Shown: positions 1-6,264, counted from the first letter of the stretch. The stretch: 12,796 bases of DNA from Paracoccaceae bacterium (GCA_021767525.1 JAASTF010000066.1:1-12796), one strand, 5' to 3'. The notes: a model not told the origin generated them from the letters alone. Numbers and translations: made by a program.

Positions 1-533
1 ATGGGCCAGCTGGCGGGCGTGACGTCGATCGCCAGGTTTTCCTGGATTTCGTCAATGATTTCAAACGTGTCGCGGCTTTCGCGGTCCATCTTGTTGCAGA
101 AGGTCAGGATCGGCAGATCGCGCAGGCGGCAGACCTCGAACAGCTTTTGCGTCTGGCTTTCGACGCCCTTGGCGCCGTCGATCACCATGATCGCCGCATC
201 CACCGCCGTGAGGGTGCGATAGGTGTCTTCCGAGAAATCCGAGTGACCGGGCGTGTCGACAAGATTGAAGCGGAAGGTCTTGAAATCAAAAGACATTGCC
301 GAGGCGGAAACCGAGATGCCGCGGTCTTGCTCCATCTTCATGAAGTCCGAGCGCGTGCGCCGCGCCTCGCCCTTGGCGCGGACCTGACCGGCCATCTGGA
401 TGGCGCCGCCGTAAAGCAGGAATTTCTCGGTCAGCGTGGTCTTGCCCGCATCGGGGTGCGAGATGATCGCAAAGGTGCGGCGCCGCGCGATTTCGGGCGG
501 CAGATCGGGGCGGTTTGGAACGGCGTCAAGCAT
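1..533 (-). CDS. prfC: Peptide chain release factor 3 (RF3), N-terminal part, cut by window edge
   Basis: RF3 is a translational GTPase that releases RF1/RF2 from the ribosome after peptide release. The reverse strand encodes 177 residues from an ATG at 533, with no stop before the edge, so about two thirds of the usual ~530-residue protein is missing. The translational-GTPase motifs are in order: P-loop SHPDAGKT at residues 25-32, switch-I RGIS at 71-74, DTPGH at 93-97 and NKMD at 147-150. The segment MKMEQDRGIS is characteristic of RF3 and helps separate it from EF-G. No clear Shine-Dalgarno precedes the ATG, so the start rests on the alignment of the N-terminus (PEIARRRTFAIISHPDAGKT). It is transcribed away from the 714 gene. 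Family assignment is very secure. Confidence 0.96.
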   Translation of the reverse strand, partial: MLDAVPNRPDLPPEIARRRTFAIISHPDAGKTTLTEKFLLYGGAIQMAGQVRAKGEARRTRSDFMKMEQDRGISVSASAMSFDFKTFRFNLVDTPGHSDFSEDTYRTLTAVDAAIMVIDGAKGVESQTQKLFEVCRLRDLPILTFCNKMDRESRDTFEIIDEIQENLAIDVTPASWP

Positions 534-577
534 GAGCGCGCGTATAGGTAAGGTGCGGGGCTTTTGCAAGAAATCCC

Positions 578-617
578 GATGTGCATGGTATGCACATAAC
601 ATGCACATCCGATGCAT
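578..617. promoter_or_regulatory. Cluster of ATGCA/TGCAT inverted repeats between prfC and the 714 gene
   Basis: Four copies of ATGCA or its complement occur within 40 bases (582-586, 590-594, 601-605, 612-617). They form a perfect 10-bp inverted repeat, GATGTGCATG (578-587) with CATGCACATC (600-609), and a nested perfect palindrome, GTGCAT-GGT-ATGCAC (581-595). The cluster lies about 45 bases upstream of prfC and about 100 bases upstream of the next gene, where an operator would be expected. It matches no regulator site I can name. An RNA hairpin is the alternative. The repeats are directly visible; their function is inferred. Confidence 0.45.
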
Positions 618-699
618 ATCGCGGCTGCGGGCCAAAGCTTAACGCGGGCGGCGCGCGGCTGGACCGGCCTTAACCCCGCGCTAAGGTTTTGAAGCTAGG

Positions 700-707
700 A
701 AAGGAGG
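700..707 (+). promoter_or_regulatory. Strong Shine-Dalgarno for the 714 gene
   Basis: AAAGGAGG lies 6 bases before the ATG at 714. It is one of the strongest ribosome-binding sites in the window and fixes the start of this small gene. Confidence 0.75.
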
Positions 708-713
708 CACCCA

Positions 714-965
714 ATGCCGAATTCAAGCATCAAGGACGAAGAGACATACCAAGCGCTGCGCGACGAGGGATATTCCAAGGAAAAATCCGCCCGCATCGCC
801 AATGCGCAGGCCAGCGAAGATCAGAACCCGTCAAAAGAGGGCGGCAAGGCGCCGCCCTATGAAGAGTGGACGAAAGAAGAGCTTTACGACCGCGCCCAGG
901 AGTTGGAGATCGAAGGGCGCAGCAACATGACCAAGGACGAGCTGATCGCGGCGCTGCGCGATTAA
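714..965 (+). CDS. Small DUF7218 / Rho-N-like (SAP/HeH-type) protein
   Basis: A charged 83-residue protein. Residues 6-32 (IKDEETYQALRDEGYSKEKS and following) have the pattern seen in small proteins annotated DUF7218 or 'Rho termination factor N-terminal domain-containing'. After a Lys/Gly/Pro-rich linker (about 38-49), residues 50-83 (EEWTKEELYDRAQELEIEG and following) form the short helix-extended-helix typical of Rho-N/SAP/LEM-like nucleic-acid-binding modules, ending in TKDELIAAL. It has no signal peptide or membrane segment, so it is probably cytoplasmic. It lacks all the catalytic parts of Rho and is not a terminator ATPase. DNA or RNA binding is a family-level inference; the role is unknown. 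Its TAA overlaps the stop of the convergent photolyase-family gene by 3 bases. Confidence 0.85.
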   Translation: MPNSSIKDEETYQALRDEGYSKEKSARIANAQASEDQNPSKEGGKAPPYEEWTKEELYDRAQELEIEGRSNMTKDELIAALRD

Positions 966-2158
966 CCCTTGCCCAGGCCCGCCGCGTTCAGCAGGTCGGG
1001 GATCGCTTCCTTGAAGCGAAAGAACCCGTGCGTGGCGTGCGGCCAGGCGCGGGCATCGTGATCGCGCAGAACGCGTTGCACGGCGCGGTCGATCTGTAAC
1101 CCGTCCAGCATTTCGGCCACCGGGCCAACGGGGGCGTAGGGGGTGACGATCTGCTCGGCCCCCATATCGGCGGCCCAGTTGCGCAGGGCGGTGGCGTCTT
1201 CGACATGGGTGACGGGGCCAAGGCGTTCGCCCCAGCGGGCCTGCACGTCTTGCAGGGCGCCGGCGGTGAACCGGCGCACGTTGTCCGACACCTGCAAAGG
1301 GCTGCGCGCGGCGCTGGCCTGCACCAGGGCAGTGGCCACGGGCTGTAGCCCGCGATCGAACAGAAAGCCGGGGCTTAGGTCATCCTCGTGCAGGATCAGG
1401 GCGGTCGGCACGTCGAACCGGGGCGTATCGCCGGTGGGCGCGGGCAGGGGCGCGGGGTGCGGCGCGCTGTCGAGCGCGGGCGCGTCCGACGCCAGGCCCT
1501 GCGGGCGAAACCGTCCTTCGGTATATTTGGCGATGTTCGAGGCACGCGCGAGATAGGTCTTGCCCCTGGTCTGAATGCCCGCCACCCAGCGCCAGCCCAG
1601 CGTGTTCGAGGCCGGATCGCCATCCAGAAGGTGACGCAGAAAGAAATCGGCCCCCAGCTCCCACGGCAGGCGCAGGGTGAAGATCCAGATCGAGGCGAAC
1701 CACATCCGCGCGTGATTGTGCAAATAGCCGGTTTCGGCCAGTTCGCGCGCCCAGTGGTCGAAGGCGTCGATGCCGGTTTGACCCAGGCAGGCGGCCTCCC
1801 ATTCCTGGCGCAGGCCGGATTCGGATTGCACGCGATCCCAGGCGCGGGTGACGCCGGCGCGGTATTCCAGCCAGGCCGAGGGGCGCAATTCCAGCCAGCC
1901 CTTCCAATAGGTGCGCCAATAGACCTCGGCCACGAATTTCTGGGCCGATTTCGCGGAATGGCGGCTGAGCACCGCCTGCAGCACCTCGTGCTCGGTCAGC
2001 AGGCGGTGGCGGATGTAAGGCGACAAGGTGGACACGTTATCGTGACGGCCCGGCCCGTGATCGAAATTGCGCAGCCGGGCATAATCGCCGGCCGCGTGGG
2101 GCACGAAGGCGTTGAGTTTTTCAAGCGCGGCGGTGCGCGTGGGGGAAAATTCGGTCAT
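962..2158 (-). CDS. Photolyase/cryptochrome-family flavoprotein with apparently swapped domain order
   Basis: A 398-residue protein starting at the ATG at 2158 (AAGGCA just upstream). The open frame continues to 2254, but those 32 extra residues are low-complexity and unlike the family. The photolyase FAD-binding domain begins almost at residue 1: LSPYIR 45-50, YWRTYW 80-85, GQTG 126-129, GYLHNHARM 144-152 and DGDPASNTLGWRW 179-191. By alignment with E. coli photolyase from memory, Asn185, Trp189 and Trp166 match Asn378, Trp382 and Trp359, while the site matching Trp306 is not Trp. The usual N-terminal alpha/beta antenna domain is absent. Instead, after a Pro/Ala-rich linker (about 226-248), residues 249-398 resemble that domain: TALILHEDDL, an RRFTAGALQDV-type helix, MGAEQIVTPYAP, then AWPHATHGFFRFKEAIP. 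FAD binding is likely; DNA repair versus photoreception cannot be decided from sequence. Confidence 0.88.
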   Translation of the reverse strand: MTEFSPTRTAALEKLNAFVPHAAGDYARLRNFDHGPGRHDNVSTLSPYIRHRLLTEHEVLQAVLSRHSAKSAQKFVAEVYWRTYWKGWLELRPSAWLEYRAGVTRAWDRVQSESGLRQEWEAACLGQTGIDAFDHWARELAETGYLHNHARMWFASIWIFTLRLPWELGADFFLRHLLDGDPASNTLGWRWVAGIQTRGKTYLARASNIAKYTEGRFRPQGLASDAPALDSAPHPAPLPAPTGDTPRFDVPTALILHEDDLSPGFLFDRGLQPVATALVQASAARSPLQVSDNVRRFTAGALQDVQARWGERLGPVTHVEDATALRNWAADMGAEQIVTPYAPVGPVAEMLDGLQIDRAVQRVLRDHDARAWPHATHGFFRFKEAIPDLLNAAGLGKG

Positions 2159-2231
2159 CTGTGCCTTGCCTTGCTGGATCGCTGCCACAGCTAGCGTCGG
2201 GTCGCGCAACGGCAAGCGGGCCGCCCCCCTC

Positions 2232-2260
2232 TTGCAGCCCCTTGGGCGCATCACTAAGAC
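2232..2260 (+). promoter_or_regulatory. Possible clpP promoter
   Basis: TTGCAG (2232-2237) and TAAGAC (2255-2260) are separated by exactly 17 bases and lie about 55 bases upstream of clpP. The -35 is reasonable and the -10 is weak. The preceding C gives a CTTG core, which a heat-shock sigma-32 promoter could also use. Tentative. Confidence 0.25.
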
Positions 2261-2316
2261 TCCGTTAGGAACTGACGGCTAATCATTGGCAACAAACCTC
2301 AAGCAGGCAGGCGGAA

Positions 2317-2949
2317 ATGAAAGATCCTCTCGATATTTACATGAACACCCTGGTCCCCATGGTGGTGGAGCAGACCAGTCGGGGCGAGCGCGCCTATGAC
2401 ATTTTCTCGCGCCTGCTGAAGGAGCGGATCATCTTCGTGAACGGCCCCGTGCATGACGGCATGAGCAGCCTGATCGTGGCGCAGCTGCTGCACCTTGAGG
2501 CGGAGAATCCGTCGAAGGAAATCAGCATGTATATCAACAGCCCCGGCGGTGTGGTGACCAGCGGGCTGTCGATCTATGACACGATGCAATACATCAAGCC
2601 GAAGGTCAGCACGCTGGTGATCGGGCAGGCGGCCAGCATGGGGTCGCTGTTGCTGACGGCGGGTGAAAAGGGGATGCGCTTTTCCCTGCCCAACAGCCGG
2701 ATCATGGTGCACCAGCCCTCGGGCGGCTACCAGGGCCAGGCGACGGACATCATGATTCACGCCGAAGAGACGCTGAAGTTGAAGCGGCGTTTGAACGAGA
2801 TCTACGTGAAACACACCGGCCAGACCCTGGAAAAGGTCGAGGCCGCGCTGGAGCGTGACAATTTCATGGACCCCGAGCAGGCCAAGGAGTGGGGCCTGAT
2901 CGACGAGATCGTGGAAAGCCGCGCCAAGGGCGACGAGGACGATAAGTAA
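2317..2949 (+). CDS. clpP: ATP-dependent Clp protease proteolytic subunit ClpP
   Basis: ClpP is the serine peptidase that assembles into a barrel of two heptamers and degrades substrates unfolded by ClpX or ClpA in the cytoplasm. The 210-residue length is normal. The catalytic triad is visible: Ser107 in GQAASMGS, His132 in MVHQPSGG and Asp181 in ERDNFM. The oligomer-forming handle helix (TLKLKRRLNEIYVKHTG, about 152-168) and the NSPGG oxyanion region (74-78) are present. The ATG at 2317 follows a GGCGGA Shine-Dalgarno. The C-terminus is short and acidic. clpX lies 139 bases downstream on the same strand, separated by a hairpin and a possible promoter, so the two may be expressed partly independently. 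Confidence 0.98.
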   Translation: MKDPLDIYMNTLVPMVVEQTSRGERAYDIFSRLLKERIIFVNGPVHDGMSSLIVAQLLHLEAENPSKEISMYINSPGGVVTSGLSIYDTMQYIKPKVSTLVIGQAASMGSLLLTAGEKGMRFSLPNSRIMVHQPSGGYQGQATDIMIHAEETLKLKRRLNEIYVKHTGQTLEKVEAALERDNFMDPEQAKEWGLIDEIVESRAKGDEDDK

Positions 2950-2955
2950 GCAGAC

Positions 2956-2986
2956 GCGCCGCGCGGGTGCCGCGCGGCGCAATTTT
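2956..2986 (+). terminator. Terminator-like hairpin after clpP
   Basis: A perfect 11-bp inverted repeat (2956-2966 with 2970-2980, arm GCGCCGCGCGG) with a 3-base loop, followed by AATTTT. It starts 7 bases after the clpP stop. The stem is very strong but the U-tract is short, so it may only attenuate read-through into clpX. Confidence 0.65.
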
Positions 2987-2990
2987 CGCA

Positions 2991-3019
2991 TTGTCGGCGC
3001 GGGGTCGCTGCTCTAGGCT
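2991..3019 (+). promoter_or_regulatory. Possible clpX promoter
   Basis: TTGTCG (2991-2996), a 17-base spacer and TAGGCT (3014-3019) lie directly after the clpP hairpin and about 70 bases before clpX. The -35 is acceptable and the -10 is poor. Its placement between the terminator and the gene is the main argument for it. Confidence 0.3.
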
Positions 3020-3088
3020 TTGGAAGAGCGGACAGCATCGGCCCGACAGTGAAAACGATGCAGGACGACGAGGCCTGAAAGGGACGAC

Positions 3089-4354
3089 ATGGCGACGAAT
3101 TCTGGCAGCGACAGCAAGAACACGCTTTACTGCAGCTTTTGCGGCAAAAGCCAGCACGAGGTGCGCAAGCTGATCGCAGGCCCCACGGTGTTCATCTGCG
3201 ACGAGTGCGTCGAGCTGTGCATGGACATCATCCGCGAAGAAACCAAAAGTGCGGGTCTGAAATCGACCGACGGCGTGCCGACGCCCAAGGATATCTGCGA
3301 AGTTCTGGACGATTACGTGATCGGCCAGGCGATGGCCAAGCGCGTGCTGTCGGTGGCGGTGCACAACCACTACAAGCGTCTGAACCACGCCGCGAAATCC
3401 AGCGATATCGAACTGGCGAAATCCAACATCCTGCTGATCGGCCCCACGGGCTGCGGCAAGACGCTCTTGGCGCAGACCCTGGCGCGGATCCTGGACGTGC
3501 CGTTCACCATGGCCGACGCGACCACGCTGACCGAGGCGGGGTATGTGGGCGAGGATGTGGAAAACATCATCCTCAAGCTGCTGCAGGCCAGCGAATACAA
3601 TGTCGAGCGTGCGCAGCGCGGCATCGTCTATATCGACGAGGTCGACAAGATCACGCGCAAGTCGGAAAACCCGTCGATCACCCGCGACGTGTCGGGCGAA
3701 GGTGTGCAGCAAGCGCTGCTGAAGCTGATGGAAGGCACCGTCGCCTCGGTGCCGCCGCAGGGCGGCCGCAAGCACCCGCAGCAGGAATTCCTGCAGGTCG
3801 ATACGACGAACATCCTGTTCATCTGCGGTGGCGCCTTCGCGGGCCTGGATCGGATCATCGCGCAGCGCGGCAAGGGCAGCGCGATGGGCTTTGGCGCCGA
3901 CGTGAAAGACCCCGACGCGCGCCGCGTGGGGGAGGTGTTTACCGAGCTGGAGCCCGAGGATCTGCTGAAATTCGGCCTGATCCCGGAATTCGTGGGCCGC
4001 TTGCCCGTGATCGCCACGCTTGAGGATCTGGACGAAGATGCGCTGGTCACCATCCTGACCGCGCCGAAGAACGCCCTGGTCAAGCAATACCAGCGCCTGT
4101 TCGAGCTGGAAGATGTGGAGCTGAGCTTTACCGACGATGCGCTGCTGGCCATCGCAAAGCGTGCCATCGACCGCAAGACCGGCGCGCGCGGCCTGCGGTC
4201 GATCCTGGAGGACATCCTGCTGGACACGATGTTCGACCTGCCCAGCCTGTCGGATGTGCAAGAGGTGGTGGTCAACGAAGAGGCGGTCAATTCCGACGCC
4301 AAGCCGCTGCTGATCTATTCCGAGAAGAAAAAGGAAGGCGCCAACGCAGGCTGA
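3089..4354 (+). CDS. clpX: ATP-dependent Clp protease ATP-binding subunit ClpX
   Basis: ClpX is a hexameric AAA+ unfoldase that recognises substrates and threads them into ClpP. The 421 residues give full length. The N-terminal zinc-binding domain has Cys15-x2-Cys18 and Cys37-x2-Cys40. The AAA+ core shows Walker A GPTGCGKT (118-125), pore-1 loop GYVG (151-154), Walker B IVYIDE (179-184), RKH substrate loop (227-229), MGF in the ClpP-docking IGF-loop position (266-268), arginine-finger motif FVGRLP (Arg304) and sensor-2 GARGLR (365-370). The ATG at 3089 follows AAAGGGA. In alphaproteobacteria ClpXP is usually essential and degrades cell-cycle and stress regulators. Nothing about this copy is unusual. 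Confidence 0.98.
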   Translation: MATNSGSDSKNTLYCSFCGKSQHEVRKLIAGPTVFICDECVELCMDIIREETKSAGLKSTDGVPTPKDICEVLDDYVIGQAMAKRVLSVAVHNHYKRLNHAAKSSDIELAKSNILLIGPTGCGKTLLAQTLARILDVPFTMADATTLTEAGYVGEDVENIILKLLQASEYNVERAQRGIVYIDEVDKITRKSENPSITRDVSGEGVQQALLKLMEGTVASVPPQGGRKHPQQEFLQVDTTNILFICGGAFAGLDRIIAQRGKGSAMGFGADVKDPDARRVGEVFTELEPEDLLKFGLIPEFVGRLPVIATLEDLDEDALVTILTAPKNALVKQYQRLFELEDVELSFTDDALLAIAKRAIDRKTGARGLRSILEDILLDTMFDLPSLSDVQEVVVNEEAVNSDAKPLLIYSEKKKEGANAG

Positions 4355-4376
4355 GCGTTCGTTACTGTCCAACAAC

Positions 4377-4400
4377 AAAGGGCCCCGCGGGGCCCTTTTT
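4377..4400. terminator. Rho-independent terminator after clpX, probably bidirectional
   Basis: A 10-bp stem, AAAGGGCCCC (4377-4386) with GGGGCCCTTT (4389-4398), ends in a run of five T on the plus strand, 22 bases after the clpX stop. On the minus strand the stem is followed by TTTGTTGTT, so it can also end the convergent gene whose stop is at 4423. Confidence 0.85.
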
Positions 4401-4422
4401 CATGCTTGGTCGCAAGCGCGGA

Positions 4423-4884
4423 TCAGTCGGGCAGGGTGGTCTGGCCGATGACCTTTTTCAGCTGCTCCTTGAACCCGTCATCGGGCAGGTTGGCCGGCAT
4501 GTCGGGGGTTTGCCCCATCTGCTGCATCATCTTTTCCACGTTGTCGGCGGTTTCCTCGGGCGAGGTATCGCCGCGCAGGCGCAGCGCGTCGATCAATTGG
4601 TCGCGAAAGCTGGTCTTGGGCGTGTCACTGGACAGGCTGCGCGCCGGTTTGTCCGGGTCGAGAGAGACGAATTTCGCCCCCTTGCTGCCGGTAACCGATG
4701 CGGGCATGTCCTTTTTCCAGGGGCCCCAGGCGTCCATGTCGAAATCCGACAACGAGGTAAAGGCCGCCGGGTCGAAGATCGCCGGGTCGATACCGTACTC
4801 CTGCAAGGCGCCGTTTTTCGCGGCGATCCCGCCGATGCCTGCGGTGGTCGCGCCCACAACGGCCATGGCCAGTCTGAAACTCAT
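4423..4884 (-). CDS. Unrecognised exported or membrane-anchored protein
   Basis: I do not recognise the family. From the ATG at 4884 (AAAGG 8 bases upstream) it encodes 153 residues; the frame stays open to an earlier ATG at 4929, which lacks a ribosome site. The N-terminus MSFRLAMAVVGATTAGIGGI resembles a signal peptide or signal anchor: one Arg, then a small-residue hydrophobic stretch. There is no lipobox Cys. The mature part is polar, with Asp/Pro-rich stretches (about 30-60), a Ser/Lys/Asp-rich middle and a predicted amphipathic helical C-terminus (SFRDQLIDALRLRG, then ETADNVEKMMQQMGQ, then FKEQLKKVIGQ). A periplasmic or inner-membrane-facing location is inferred. It converges on clpX through the shared terminator and diverges from the NDUFA12 gene. 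Confidence 0.75.
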   Translation of the reverse strand: MSFRLAMAVVGATTAGIGGIAAKNGALQEYGIDPAIFDPAAFTSLSDFDMDAWGPWKKDMPASVTGSKGAKFVSLDPDKPARSLSSDTPKTSFRDQLIDALRLRGDTSPEETADNVEKMMQQMGQTPDMPANLPDDGFKEQLKKVIGQTTLPD

Positions 4885-4983
4885 CACTCTGCCTTTCTGG
4901 TCAGCGTTAATCTTAACAAGGTTTCGCACGCCAAGGTTGATCGACCGATGCGGCCAAATTGCGGCGCGGCAAGGGTCATGCCG

Positions 4984-5006
4984 GGGCGGCGGTTCAAAAG
5001 CCGCCC
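4984..5006 (+). other. Hairpin upstream of the NDUFA12 gene
   Basis: A 7-bp perfect inverted repeat, GGGCGGC (4984-4990) with GCCGCCC (5000-5006), has a 9-base loop and extends outward as CCGG/CCGG with one bulged G. It sits 65 bases before the gene, probably in the 5' leader, and has no T-run, so it is unlikely to be a strong terminator. No confident promoter was found in 4885-5070. Confidence 0.35.
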
Positions 5007-5070
5007 GGTTTCACTCTGGACGTTTGCGCCGCGATGCGCCATATCGGGGGCAGTATTTGCGGAGGCATCG

Positions 5071-5454
5071 ATGAGCATTGGCAACTTCCTCAAGCGGGTC
5101 TTTATCTGGTGGAACGGCCAGACCCTTGGCACGCAGCTTTTCACCTGGCGCAACGGCGTGAAGGTGGGCGAGGATGAGCAGGGCAACATCTTTTACCGCT
5201 CGCGCGACGGCAAGCGCCGGTGGGTGATCTATAACGGCGAGGTCGAGGCCAGCCGCATCAGCCCCGATTGGCATGGCTGGTTGCACCACACCTTTGCCGA
5301 GCCGCCCAGCGACAAGCCGCTGCCGCACAAGGATTGGGAAAAGCCGCACCAGGAAAACCTGACCGGCACGCCGCTGGCCTATGCGCCCGCGGGCTCGATC
5401 CGTCGCCCCGAGCCGGTCGAGCGCCGCGATTACGAGGCCTGGAGCCCGGAATAA
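5071..5454 (+). CDS. NADH:ubiquinone oxidoreductase accessory subunit, NDUFA12 (B17.2) family
   Basis: This is the alphaproteobacterial homologue of mitochondrial complex I accessory subunit NDUFA12, which binds the peripheral arm of the respiratory NADH dehydrogenase on the cytoplasmic side. The 127 residues show the family pattern: an N-terminal WWNG/GT segment (13-21), KVGEDEQGNIFY (31-42), the signature RRWVIYNGEVEASRISPDWH (49-68) and GWLHHT (69-74), then a basic, Pro-rich tail (KPHQENLTGTPLAY). The start is set by GGAGG at 5061-5065, 5 bases before the ATG. It is not clustered with the nuo operon here; it leads a three-gene run with only 4 bases to the MlaD-like gene. Confidence 0.93.
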   Translation: MSIGNFLKRVFIWWNGQTLGTQLFTWRNGVKVGEDEQGNIFYRSRDGKRRWVIYNGEVEASRISPDWHGWLHHTFAEPPSDKPLPHKDWEKPHQENLTGTPLAYAPAGSIRRPEPVERRDYEAWSPE

Positions 5455-5458
5455 GCCG

Positions 5459-5911
5459 ATGTCGCATTCCAAGGCGGAAATCCTGGTCGGTGGCGCGGTC
5501 GTGGCGGCTGCCATCGGTTTCGTGGTCTATACCGGGCAAAGCACCGGTTTTGCCAGCGCGTCGGGCGGCTATCCGCTGACCGCGTCGTTTCGGTCGATCG
5601 AGGGGGTCAGCGTGGGCACCGATGTGCGGCTGGCGGGCGTCAAGATCGGCACCGTCACCGGCATCGACCTGAACCCGCAGACCTTTCGCGCCGACACCAC
5701 CTTTACCGTCGCAGATGGCGTCGAAATCCCCGAAGACAGCGCCGTGATCGTATCTTCCGAGGGGCTGTTGGGCGGCAATTTCGTCGAGATCATGCCGGGC
5801 GGGTCGCTGTTTCCGTTGGAGCCGGGGGCCGAGATCGAAGACACGCAAAGCTCGGTCAGCCTGGTCACGCTTTTGCTGAAATACGTCTCGGGCGGGGGCG
5901 AGGGCGAATGA
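5459..5911 (+). CDS. mlaD: MlaD-like MCE-domain lipid transport protein
   Basis: MlaD is the inner-membrane-anchored substrate-binding component of the Mla phospholipid transporter, which maintains outer-membrane lipid asymmetry. The 150 residues fit: a single N-terminal membrane segment (about 8-26, ILVGGAVVAAAIGFVVY), then one MCE domain (about 38-115) with SIEGVSVGTDVRLAGVKIG, the usual ILVSSEGLLGG-type segment (here VSSEGLLGGNFVEI) and a short C-terminal helix (SLVTLLLKYVSGGG). The start codon lies 4 bases after the NDUFA12 stop with only a weak, distant GGAG, suggesting translational coupling. Its ATGA overlaps the DUF2155 start. The permease and ATPase (mlaE, mlaF) are not in this window, so membership in a full Mla system is inferred from the family. 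Confidence 0.92.
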   Translation: MSHSKAEILVGGAVVAAAIGFVVYTGQSTGFASASGGYPLTASFRSIEGVSVGTDVRLAGVKIGTVTGIDLNPQTFRADTTFTVADGVEIPEDSAVIVSSEGLLGGNFVEIMPGGSLFPLEPGAEIEDTQSSVSLVTLLLKYVSGGGEGE

Positions 5912-6264
5912 TCCGCCCGGCCCTGACTGCCCTGGCATTGCTGGCCGCCGGCGCGGCCAGCGCCGAAAGCGTCAGCCTGGGCAATGGCGCGGTTCTACGC
6001 GTACTGGACAAGCTGACAGGCGATGTGCGCGACCTGGAACTGGCCAATGGCGGCGCCGCGCCGGTGGGGCGCTTGCAACTGGAACTGGGCGAGTGCCGCT
6101 ATCCCGAGGGGAACCCGTCGGGCGATGCCTATGCCTATGTCATCGTGCGGGGCGACGGCACCGAACCCGTGTTTTCCGGCTGGATGATCGCCTCGTCCCC
6201 GGCGCTGAGCGCGCTGGACCATCCACGTTACGATGTCTGGGTCATCCGCTGCAACACGGCCTGA
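5908..6264 (+). CDS. DUF2155 domain-containing secreted protein
   Basis: A 118-residue protein with a clear Sec signal peptide, MIRPALTALALLAAGAASAE, probably cut after residue 19. The mature domain fits DUF2155, a family common in alphaproteobacteria with no assigned function: LRVLDKLTG (30-38), LELGECRYPEGNP (58-70), AYAYVIV (75-80), FSGWMIASSPALSALDHPRYDVWVIRC (89-115). Its only two cysteines, Cys63 and Cys115, are well placed for a periplasmic disulfide. The start overlaps the MlaD-like stop by 4 bases, so the two are probably coupled, hinting at an envelope role. The last 37 bases overlap the convergent aat gene. Confidence 0.92.
   Translation: MIRPALTALALLAAGAASAESVSLGNGAVLRVLDKLTGDVRDLELANGGAAPVGRLQLELGECRYPEGNPSGDAYAYVIVRGDGTEPVFSGWMIASSPALSALDHPRYDVWVIRCNTA

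Noticed and set aside
578..609. NtrC-type enhancer site in the ATGCA repeat cluster
   Set aside because: NtrC sites have TGCAC facing inward to GTGCA; here the half-sites are in the opposite orientation and no sigma-54 -24/-12 element is evident.
714..965. A fragment of transcription terminator Rho
   Set aside because: The gene is complete, with its own strong ribosome site, and has no RNA-binding OB fold or ATPase motifs; only the small N-terminal-like helical module is shared.
2159..2254. Longer N-terminus for the photolyase-family protein (start at 2254)
   Set aside because: The added 32 residues are low-complexity, unlike the family, and overlap the clpP promoter region; the ATG at 2158 has AAGGCA upstream and begins at the domain.
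2864..4378. Long open frame (504 codons) on the minus strand opposite clpX
   Set aside because: It mirrors the clpX coding sequence, is rich in His/Gln/Arg/Asp as antisense frames of high-GC genes are, has no family motifs, and clpX is unmistakable.
4981..5010. tRNA T-arm-like sequence around GGTTCAAAA
   Set aside because: The loop closed by the stem is 9 bases, not 7, and no acceptor, D or anticodon arms can be paired around it.
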